From assembly GCF_049275935.1 (NCBI RefSeq), contig NZ_CP184830.1:5766001-5830000 (forward strand): DNA of 64,000 nt, read 5' to 3'. Under the pieces are notes generated by a model. That model ran no database searches, was not told where the DNA came from, and saw only the letters and a list, made by a program, of their open reading frames with translations. How positions within the stretch are numbered: position 1 is the first letter of the stretch; each line of letters starts with the position of its first letter. Shown here one piece after another: positions 56,429 to 64,000 of this stretch. This stretch comes from Endozoicomonas_A sp049275935 (GTDB lineage Bacteria; Pseudomonadota; Gammaproteobacteria; Pseudomonadales; Endozoicomonadaceae). Made by a program: the position numbers and the translations under genes.

Positions 56429-59305
56429 GGCTACGGTAGAGTCCAAAGTTACAGACTGTGGTGTGCTTTTTTTGACAAATGAGGAACAATCGATATCGAG
56501 TCTGGAACACACATCCAGGATTTCCGCTGTATCAGAATTCAAGGTTAGAGGCTGTAGCGCGCTTATTTCTGATTCATGATCCTGTGGATATGCGTCTGCA
56601 TGTGCAGCGGCTTGCGTTAACGGAACAGGTTCGGGATCCAATGATTCATCTAACAGCTCATCCGATAGCTTCTCAGGAACCATACCAAAGATCATAAACA
56701 TACTACGTATAAATTTGTCTTTTTTTTCTGATCCAGCCTGTTCCAGAACCTTAACAAGCGCTTCATGGGCTTTAATGCTAAAAGCGCTTAAAAGCTCAAG
56801 TTGCTCACTGGGTAAATCTTTCGTAAAACTGGCATATTCAGGGAACATATCATTTAAACGTTGTCCGTGCATTGATCCTATAAGAACAAAGGCGGTAATC
56901 ATAGCTTCAACAGCACCAAAATCCAAATATTCATTGGCAGTAACTCCTAATGCCAGCATATGAAGTGATTGACTAATGATTCCACTTATAAAATCTTTGT
57001 TATATGGAGTAATAAAAGAATATTCACCACTACTCCCACAGCCCCACATAAGAATTCCTGGTGTGTCCTCATATTCCATTTCCAGATCCGGAAGACCAAA
57101 ACCATACTTAGCATAAACATCTCTGGCAAATTTATTTAACATTGATATTGTTGTAAATCTCGATGGAAATCTTTCACTCTGTAGAGGTCGACTCGTTTTT
57201 TCAAATATCTGATAAATATTATTAATTAACTCTGCTTTTTCCTGGCGACCTAATCCTGGATAAAAAACTTTACCTGGGTCATCAGAAGCGAAAAAATCAT
57301 TTCTCGTTAAGTAGTTCAGCAATTCGTTTCTGAATTGTTTCAAACCGATTTCGTTCTCAAAGTCATCCCTGTAAACAGCAAGTGCTTTAACAATTTTTGC
57401 CACTTCAACATAATCTTCAATTCCCTGAGATTTTGCCAATTCCCCCACATCTGAAATAAGGTGATAAAGAGATAGACTGCCATTTAAAAACTTAACCCAT
57501 TTCGAATGAAATTTACGTAGCGTATTTTTATCTGACATAAAACTTTGAGTTAAAAGTCTATAAAGCTCTGGGAACTTATAGTAATCATTAATGCGAAAAC
57601 AATCTTCTCTCTGACTTTCATTTGATTCCAACATTTTGAACCATTCAAATACCTGGATTGCTGAAGTATCAGCATCTTTTGTTCCTGATACAGGTACTTC
57701 CCTATTTTGACTTATTGCAGGAAGCAGTTCTCCAGTCGATACCAGCTCAACAACACTGGCTCCTGACACAGGCTTTCCCTCATATTGTCTTATTGCAGGA
57801 AGCAGTTCTTCAATCGGATCCTGCTCAAGTACACTGGATTCACGATCCAGACATTCTTTGCATTTATCGAAAGCCAGTACCGGTTTATTACAATTTTGGC
57901 ATAACCCACTGTCTGGTGATCCATCTGACCCATCGTCTCCTCCACTCCCACTTCCACCTCTGCTGCCTTGATCTTGATGACCATCGCCACTTTGAAACTG
58001 CGTATTGGTAGGCGGAGTCCTATTAACGTCACCCTTTTGATTTTCAGCCTGACTGGTTCCGGTTCCTCCAGAATGGCCTATCCCTGTAGGAACAGTACCC
58101 GGAAAAACGGTCACGCTGCGTAATTGTTTGGGACTTAAAATGAACTCTTGCTGTGCATAACGACGATAGTCTTCTGCCTGCAAAGGCTGTGCTGGGTGAC
58201 TGCTCAGGTAATGATAAAATGCAGCTTCAGGATTATCAGGATTTCTGGACAACGCCAGAAAAAGCCCTGAACTCCTTTCAAGATTTGCACCCCTTATCTT
58301 ATTCCAAAGTTCCTGCGAAATAATGATCGCCTGCTCATTCCAACCCTGCTTGATTTTGAGCACAATCCGGTTATCCCAAATCTGTTTTTTTGCGGTCTGG
58401 CCGACTGCGCCAGGAACAGGCATCAGGATCATTCTACTGAATGGCTCACTCGTTACTTCGAAAGAGTAAAGAGGAGCCATCCCATTTCCTGGCTTTTTCT
58501 TGAATAAATCGTCTAAATTATCGCCACCACCAAAACTGCCACCGCCAGAGCTTATGTATGGCTCGCTGTTATCAGCAGTATCATAGGCTCCGGGTATCGC
58601 AAAAGGCCCACTGAAACGGCTGCTGCCTTCAGGAATATCAGGCCCATGTTTTACAGCCTGTTTATTAAGGTAAAAAATATCGACAAATGATGCTTTTTTG
58701 CTATCGAATGTGCTGCTGCCCGATGACGACTTAAAAGCAGCGCTTTCTGAAAAAATACCGCTACATTCCGGTTCTATAACCCACCCATTATCATTGTCTT
58801 CAATGGCCAGAACCAAAGACTGATTACCTGCCGGTAAACGCCATCTGGCCGAGTACTCATGCTGCCGGAAACCACTGTCTGGTGCCGATTCGACCCGTCT
58901 CATTCTTCCATTTTGTATATCCGTCATACCCTGATGAGATACAGTCTTCTTAATTACAGGAGGGAAGGGAAAATTTCCAGTCGAAGATGCGGGGGGCGTC
59001 CTGAAACAAAAATTAAACAGGTCGCCCGGTTGGCTATCGAGGATAATATAAAGCTGATTGTTCTCCAGTTCAGAAACTGTTTGACCGCTCTCTTCAAGCA
59101 TCTTGCGATGATAAGTAAGAAGAAGGGGCGGATTGCTCCCGATAAACGACAGTTTGTTAATTATCCCTGATACCTCGCCCCGCTTCACAATGTCTTTGGA
59201 AGAACTCCCCCAATCTGGCCAGCGCACCAGGTTACTATAAGCAAAACTGTGACCAGCAAATGGTAAAATGACAGACAGGATGAATAAAAGAAACAGGCGT
59301 GTCAT
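56414..59305 (-). CDS. Exported death-domain-family protein, copy 2, C-terminus lost by frameshift
   Basis: Collinear with copy 1 over most of its length: signal peptide (MTRLFLLFILSVILPFAGHS from 59305; a start at 59329 is possible), both Gly-rich linkers, zinc knuckle CQNC-x9-CKEC, and the helical region. It stops at 56414 after a one-base deletion removes the death-domain tail. Unlike copy 1 it has an internal direct duplication (unit ~26 codons, ELLPAI…VSGA/VSGT, near 57700-57810). An extra LTLNSDTAEILDVCSRLDID segment just before the break resembles the first death-domain helix again. Whether the shortened protein works is unknown. Confidence 0.6.
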   Translation of the reverse strand: MTRLFLLFILSVILPFAGHSFAYSNLVRWPDWGSSSKDIVKRGEVSGIINKLSFIGSNPPLLLTYHRKMLEESGQTVSELENNQLYIILDSQPGDLFNFCFRTPPASSTGNFPFPPVIKKTVSHQGMTDIQNGRMRRVESAPDSGFRQHEYSARWRLPAGNQSLVLAIEDNDNGWVIEPECSGIFSESAAFKSSSGSSTFDSKKASFVDIFYLNKQAVKHGPDIPEGSSRFSGPFAIPGAYDTADNSEPYISSGGGSFGGGDNLDDLFKKKPGNGMAPLYSFEVTSEPFSRMILMPVPGAVGQTAKKQIWDNRIVLKIKQGWNEQAIIISQELWNKIRGANLERSSGLFLALSRNPDNPEAAFYHYLSSHPAQPLQAEDYRRYAQQEFILSPKQLRSVTVFPGTVPTGIGHSGGTGTSQAENQKGDVNRTPPTNTQFQSGDGHQDQGSRGGSGSGGDDGSDGSPDSGLCQNCNKPVLAFDKCKECLDRESSVLEQDPIEELLPAIRQYEGKPVSGASVVELVSTGELLPAISQNREVPVSGTKDADTSAIQVFEWFKMLESNESQREDCFRINDYYKFPELYRLLTQSFMSDKNTLRKFHSKWVKFLNGSLSLYHLISDVGELAKSQGIEDYVEVAKIVKALAVYRDDFENEIGLKQFRNELLNYLTRNDFFASDDPGKVFYPGLGRQEKAELINNIYQIFEKTSRPLQSERFPSRFTTISMLNKFARDVYAKYGFGLPDLEMEYEDTPGILMWGCGSSGEYSFITPYNKDFISGIISQSLHMLALGVTANEYLDFGAVEAMITAFVLIGSMHGQRLNDMFPEYASFTKDLPSEQLELLSAFSIKAHEALVKVLEQAGSEKKDKFIRSMFMIFGMVPEKLSDELLDESLDPEPVPLTQAAAHADAYPQDHESEISALQPLTLNSDTAEILDVCSRLDIDCSSFVKKSTPQSVTLDSTVAKRNS

Positions 59306-59785
59306 AGCGAGAAGCCTTGCCGTTTTCATAATTGGGTTTGCCTACAAATTTTATTAAGCAGGGATAACAATAGACCTTAAATTTGAAGTTGTTTTATTTT
59401 TTCTCACCTGTTCTGATATCTATCGAAAAAACCTTTAAAATTCGCAGCCAAGTTACTATAAACGTCGCATCACTCTTCTGTCACTATGTTGACAACTCTG
59501 TCGGCCCCGGAAAAAGACGTGAATGTGGAACACCTGTTGCCAATGAAGATCAAACCAGAATTTTTAATAAACCCCACCCAAGCCTTGCGGGGTAGGTGTT
59601 GTTGGTTGAGCGCTCAGGCAGTAGCTGAATCAGTTAAAATAGGCTGCTACGAGTTCGAGTAATGGGATTTCCTGATAAAGCGGTAAAAATCGGAAGCAGG
59701 AAAAGATTATTATATCAAGTCGATTAGTCAAATATAGGGATACCCATTTTACTTCTCTCAGGAACCAGGTATAAAGTCTATAGTG
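59306..59785. other. Intergenic region between copies 2 and 3
   Basis: No supported gene. It repeats both conserved blocks of 55807-56160, but an extra ~110-base insertion lies between them (about 59485-59598), ending with a small stem from AACCCCACC and GGGGTAGGTGTT. The insertion could be a mobile-element scar, but no terminal repeats are visible. Confidence 0.5.
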
Positions 59786-61075
59786 TTAAAGATGATAACG
59801 ATCTATTAGTTCGGTTATAAGATCATATCGTTCGATTTCTGCAAGAACATCCAGTAAGTCATTGAAGGTAATCCAGCCTTTCATTCGTTTCCATTTTTCC
59901 ATCATTGCCTTTACTTTATCATCAAATCTAGCGTTATCAACATTAATACTTCTTAGTTGATCGTCACTGAGAACACCCGTATTTTTTGCAAATTTTTGCC
60001 AATCGATGTCAAGTTTAGAACCAATATTCAGGAGTTCCTGTTCTGCTACAATAAAGAAATTTAATTAACGCTACTTTCTTTTGTCGATCCAGCCCTGAAT
60101 AAAAAACTTGTTCTTAGTCATCAGAGGCAATAATATTATTACTCGTTAGGCAGTTCAGCAAGTCGTTTCCGAATTTATTAAAACTAGTTTCGTTCTCAAA
60201 CTCATCCCTATAAAAAGCAAGTACTTTAACTGCCCTTGTTACCTCAACATAATCTTCAATTCCCTTTAATTTTGCCAATCTACCGACTTCTGAAATAAGC
60301 TCGTAAATCGACATACTGTAATTTAAGAACCTAGCCCAATGCGAATGAAACTTACTAAGCGTATTTTTATCTGACATAAAACTTTGAGTTAAAAGATTAT
60401 AAAGTTGTGGAAGTTTATAGCAATCATTTTCGTGAAAGCAATTTCCTCTCTGCCTATCCTTTAATTTTAAAGTTCTGAACCATTGAAATACATGGATTGC
60501 TGATGTGTCAGCATTTTTTGTTCCTGACACAGCTGTTTTTCTATCTTGTCTTATTACAGAAGGCAGTTCTTTAGTCAGTTCCTGCTCAGCTACACTGGGT
60601 TCACGATCCAGACATTCTTTGCAGTTATTGAAAGCTGGTACCGGTTTTTTACAAACTTGACATAACCCACTGTTTGGTGATCAACCTGAACCATCGTCTC
60701 CCCCACTCCCTCCACCATCACGGCTGCCCCGATTTTGACGACCATAGTCTTTTTTAAATTGGGTGTCGGCAGGTGGGGTTTCACTAAGGTTTGTCATTTG
60801 CTTTTGAGCCTGACTGCTTCCCCCGGAGTGGCTCGTCCCGTTGGGAACGAAGCCTGGGAAAAAAGACACACTAAGTAATTGTTTAGGACTTAAAATGAAT
60901 TCTTGTTTTGCATAATGAGGATAGTCTTCTGCTTGTAAAGGTTGTGCCGGGTTACTGCTCAGGTACTGTTCAAATGCAGCTTCCGGATTATCGGGATTTC
61001 TGGACAATGTCAGAAAAAGTCCTGAACTCCATTTGATATGGGTGGCACTGTGACCGGCATTTATTCTCACCTATT
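59786..61075 (-). pseudogene. Death-domain-family protein, copy 3 (pseudogene)
   Basis: A decayed copy. The 5' part joins the end of a signal peptide (NAGHSA) directly to SSGLFLTLSRNPDNPEAAF, deleting roughly 320 codons. The zinc knuckle is present (CQVC-x9-CKEC), but a TGA lies just before it in the Gly linker, and a TAA interrupts SDD-EQVFYSG near 60118. A second large deletion near 60060 joins DRQKKVALI directly to VAEQELLNIGSKLDIDWQKF. The death-domain tail itself is uninterrupted (GVLSDDQLRSI, AMMEKWKRMKGWITF, ERYDLITELIDRYHL). Hence a clear pseudogene that preserves the tail. Confidence 0.85.
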
Positions 61076-61426
61076 CTGATATTTCTCAGAAACACTATTG
61101 AATTGCACAGTCGGGCTACTATAAACGACCGCGTCACTCTGTCCCAAAACTGCCAAAATCAATGGGCATGAGCCTTATGCCTCGCTGTAGCATGGGTAGC
61201 TCCGTTCATTGCAGGCAGAGCCAACAATTCATGACCACGTCCATGGGACGTGGTTTTTCGCGGTGCACTAAATTTTATGAAACACCTCAGAAACAGATCA
61301 CATGGTTACATGAAAATACCAAAATTGGCTGTCCCGACTGTTGATGCCCACTGTTGTTTTACCGCTGCCATAAAATGCTCCAAAATCACTGAATTGAGAC
61401 GACTTTCGATAAAAAAGTTAATGATT
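61076..61426. other. Intergenic region with a terminator-like hairpin
   Basis: No gene. The left part (61060-61160) again resembles the promoter-side block upstream of copies 1 and 2. ACCACGTCC-ATG-GGACGTGGT followed by TTTT (61234-61258) would terminate plus-strand transcription, yet no plus-strand gene precedes it, so it may be a leftover from an inserted element. Confidence 0.5.
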
Positions 61427-64000
61427 TCAAAGAGCATAAAGTTCCATTATATCGTCTACAAGATCATCTCGTCCGATGTTTTCAAGAACAATCAGTAAAT
61501 CTACAAAGGTAATTCGGACTTTCAATTGTTGCCATAGTTCTAGCATTGCCATTGCCTTATCTTCAACTCTCTCGTTATCAGCATCAATCTTTCTTACATC
61601 AGCATTACTAAGGAAAGAGCTTTTGGCAAAATTTTCCCAATCTTCGTCAAGCTTAAATCCAATATTCTGGAGTACCCCTTGTGGTAAAGCAAAGTCCAAA
61701 CTTACAGACTGCGGTATTCTTATTTTTGATGACAGATGCTGAGGATGTGCTACTGCGTGAGAAGCAACTTGCGATAATGGATAAAGTTCGGAATCCGATT
61801 CTTTAGACAATTCATCAGATAGTTCTTTTGGAACCATACCAAAGATCAAAAGCATACTACGTATGAATTCATCTTTTTTTTCTTCCCCACTAAGTTTTAG
61901 CACTTCAAAAAGCTGCTCTCTGGCTTTAGAAGTAAAAGTCCTTAAAAAATCAAGTTGCTTATAGGGAATACCTTTTATTAAAAGAGCATGCTCCGGAAAA
62001 ACTTTTGTCAAACGTTCTGAAAACATTGATTTTACAATAGCCAAAGCCGTAAACATAGTGCTAACTTCTTCAGCATTTGATGATCCATCAGCAGAAACAA
62101 ACAATGCCAGATTTTGAAGTGATTGATGACTGTTAACCTCAAGAAAATCATCCCTGTTGTTTGGAGTTAGAAAAGAATATTGATTGTGATTTGCATAACC
62201 CCACATAATAACGTCGAATAAACCGTCATCATCAACATCCGGAAGACCAAAAAAAAACTCAGCATAAATCTCTCTGGCAAAGCTATTTAACATTACCATT
62301 ACTTCATATCCCAATGGTACAGTTTCTTCTTTTACCAAGGGAACAGTCAATTTAAATAACTGATAAATAAAATTAATCAATTCTGCTTTCTTATGGCAAT
62401 GCAATCTTGAATAAGAAATTTGATCCGATTCATCAGATACCAAAAGATTATTGCTCGCTAGATAGTTTATCAATTTGCTTCTGAATAGTGTTAAAGAAAT
62501 TTCGTTCTCATATACATCCCTTTTTAATGCGAGCGCTTGTATAATTCTCATCACCTCAACATAATCATCGACTCCCTGGGATTTAGCCAATTCACCGACT
62601 TCTGAAATAAGGGAGTAAAGTGCCAGATTTCCTTTTGTAAATTCAACCCATTTTGAATGAAATTTACTTAGATTATTCTTGTCTAAATAAAAGCGATGAG
62701 ATAAAAGCTTATAAAGCTCTGGTAGATTATAGTAGTCATTATGGTGAAAATAATGTATTGCCTCCTTTTCATTTGATCTCAAAGTTTGAAACCACTGAAA
62801 TACATCAATTGCTAAAGCATTAAAATCTTTTGCTTCAGACAGTGGCATTTCGCTATTTTGATCTGTTGAAGAGGAGAGCTCTTTATTAGCTACCTGCTCA
62901 AATAAATTAGATTCACGATTCAGGCATTCACGGCATTTATTGAAGGCAACAACAGGCTTATTGCAATTTTTGCATAGTCCACTGCTTGGTGATCTACCGG
63001 ATCCATCATCTCCCCCACTCCCTCTTCTACCTTGGCTTCCTTGATGGTGCCGATCATCGTCTCTTTGAGATTGGCTATAGCCGGGAGGTTTCGCGCCAAG
63101 GTCTGCCATTTCCTTTTCAACCTGACCGGTTCCTCCAGAGCAACCGATCCCAGTGGGGCAATGGCCCGGAAAAACAGACACACTAAGCAATTGTTTGGGA
63201 CTTAAAATAAAATCTTGCTGCGTATAGCGACGATAGTCTTCTGCCTGTAAGGGTTGTGCCGGGTTACTGCTCAGGTAGTGATCGAATGCAACTTCCGGAT
63301 TATCGGGATTTCTGGACAATGCCAGAAAAAGTCCCGTACTCCTTTCAAAATTTGCACCCTTTATTTTACGCCAGAGTTCCTGCGAAATAATAATCGCCTG
63401 CTCATTCCAACCCTGTTTGATTTTGAGAAGAATCCGGGTATCCCAAATCTGTTTTTTTAAGGTTTCGCCATCAGCGTCAGGGACAGGTACAAGGATTATT
63501 CTGCTGACCAGGTCACTCATCCATTCAAAAGAGTAAAGAGGCGTTAACCCATTTCCCGGCCTTTTCTTGAATAAATCGTCTAAATCATCACCACCAAAAC
63601 CGCCACCACCAGACCTTGTGAATGATTCGCTGTTATCGATAGTATCAGGTGCTGCAGATATTGCTAAAGGCCCACTGGTACGGCTATTGTCGTCAGAACT
63701 GACAGGCTCATTTCTTACAGCCTGTTTATTACGATAAAAAATATCAACAAATGATGCTTTTTTGCCATCGAAAGTATTGCTTCTCAAAGGCGACGGAGAA
63801 CGGGTGAGTTCTGAAAGAATACCACTACATTCCGGTTCTATAAGCCATTCATTACCATTATTTTCAACGGCCAGAACCAGCGAGTGATTACCTGCGGGCA
63901 AACGCCATCGGGCCGTGTACTCATACTGCCAGCGACCAGTACCTGGTGTCGATGCCAACAGTCTCAATCTCACGTCTTGTATATCGGGCAAACCCTTATC
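61427..64000 (-). CDS. Exported death-domain-like protein, copy 4 (5' end beyond window)
   Basis: The frame is open from the window edge (64000) to 61427, 857 codons visible; by comparison with copy 1 about 130 N-terminal residues including the signal peptide lie outside. It has the SLVLAVENNGNEWLIEPEC core, Gly linker (SGGGGFGGDDL), second linker, zinc knuckle CKNC-x9-CREC, helical region (FQWFQTLRSNEK, DVIMWGYANHNQYSFLTP) and an intact C-terminal module: DEDWENFAKSSFLS, AMAMLELWQQLKVRITFVDL, NIGRDDLVDDIMELYAL. Together with copy 1 it defines which parts are conserved. Function unknown; the same inference applies. Confidence 0.65.
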   Translation of the reverse strand, partial: DKGLPDIQDVRLRLLASTPGTGRWQYEYTARWRLPAGNHSLVLAVENNGNEWLIEPECSGILSELTRSPSPLRSNTFDGKKASFVDIFYRNKQAVRNEPVSSDDNSRTSGPLAISAAPDTIDNSESFTRSGGGGFGGDDLDDLFKKRPGNGLTPLYSFEWMSDLVSRIILVPVPDADGETLKKQIWDTRILLKIKQGWNEQAIIISQELWRKIKGANFERSTGLFLALSRNPDNPEVAFDHYLSSNPAQPLQAEDYRRYTQQDFILSPKQLLSVSVFPGHCPTGIGCSGGTGQVEKEMADLGAKPPGYSQSQRDDDRHHQGSQGRRGSGGDDGSGRSPSSGLCKNCNKPVVAFNKCRECLNRESNLFEQVANKELSSSTDQNSEMPLSEAKDFNALAIDVFQWFQTLRSNEKEAIHYFHHNDYYNLPELYKLLSHRFYLDKNNLSKFHSKWVEFTKGNLALYSLISEVGELAKSQGVDDYVEVMRIIQALALKRDVYENEISLTLFRSKLINYLASNNLLVSDESDQISYSRLHCHKKAELINFIYQLFKLTVPLVKEETVPLGYEVMVMLNSFAREIYAEFFFGLPDVDDDGLFDVIMWGYANHNQYSFLTPNNRDDFLEVNSHQSLQNLALFVSADGSSNAEEVSTMFTALAIVKSMFSERLTKVFPEHALLIKGIPYKQLDFLRTFTSKAREQLFEVLKLSGEEKKDEFIRSMLLIFGMVPKELSDELSKESDSELYPLSQVASHAVAHPQHLSSKIRIPQSVSLDFALPQGVLQNIGFKLDEDWENFAKSSFLSNADVRKIDADNERVEDKAMAMLELWQQLKVRITFVDLLIVLENIGRDDLVDDIMELYAL

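Noticed and set aside
59383..59595. Plus-strand frame ending RIFNKPHPSLAG, considered as a transposase (TnpB-like) tail
   Set aside because: Too short and without the zinc motif or other transposase signatures; only the co-duplicated intergenic blocks are certain here.
61162..61344. Plus-strand frame near the 61.24-kb hairpin, considered as an insertion-sequence end
   Set aside because: No terminal inverted repeats, target duplication or transposase motif visible; only the hairpin is supported.
1..64000. CRISPR arrays, complete insertion sequences or prophage
   Set aside because: No regularly spaced repeats of 24-40 bp, no intact transposase, integrase or phage structural gene found; the repeats present are palindromes or gene-scale duplications.

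Overview
The window looks like a chromosomal segment of a marine gammaproteobacterium of the Oceanospirillales type. The inference rests on gene order: gyrA-serC-pheA-hisC-tyrA-cmk-rpsA-ihfB-lapA-lapB and tRNA(Pro/Arg/His/Leu)-tig-clpP-clpX-lon-hupB-ppiD are Pseudomonas-like core arrangements. They are combined here with a complete mukFEB condensin operon and with large secreted proteins carrying eukaryotic-like modules. An Endozoicomonas-like host-associated bacterium fits best, but no 16S gene or species marker is present.

Layout. 1-12,260 (minus strand): lapB (cut by the window edge), lapA, ihfB, rpsA, cmk, tyrA, hisC, pheA, serC, gyrA. The aroA gene usually fused to or next to tyrA here is reduced to what looks like a short 3' remnant. 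12,763-14,994 (plus): ubiG, a mupP/gph-type phosphatase and a YciK-type reductase. 15,139-17,155: an exported two-domain HAD acid phosphatase and a convergent PPC/DUF296 gene. 17,605-24,099: mukF-mukE-mukB. 24,149-28,888: DUF4892 protein, alpha/beta hydrolase, and phenylalanine/tyrosine catabolism (phhA, hppD) with a divergent Lrp-type regulator and paired dyad operators.

28,896-36,985 is accessory: an exported unknown protein, two decayed type II toxin-antitoxin modules, a palindromic repeat cluster, a zinc-ligand-less deaminase-like protein, two further unknown proteins and a reverse-transcriptase scrap. 37,091-46,878 is the ppiD-hupB-lon-clpX-clpP-tig protein-quality block, followed by four tRNA genes with a strong promoter, and folD.

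48,886-64,000 is the most unusual part: two tandem paralogue arrays, all on the minus strand. The first has three 367-residue proteins whose C-terminal half matches the CheD glutamine deamidase fold; the Thr-x5-Cys-x16-His spacing equals the CheD catalytic triad. The second has four copies (two intact or nearly so, one frameshifted, one a pseudogene) of a ~1000-residue Sec-exported protein with Gly-rich linkers, a four-Cys zinc knuckle and a C-terminal death-domain-like module. I read this as a lineage-specific, duplicating and decaying set of candidate host-interaction proteins; function is inferred only.
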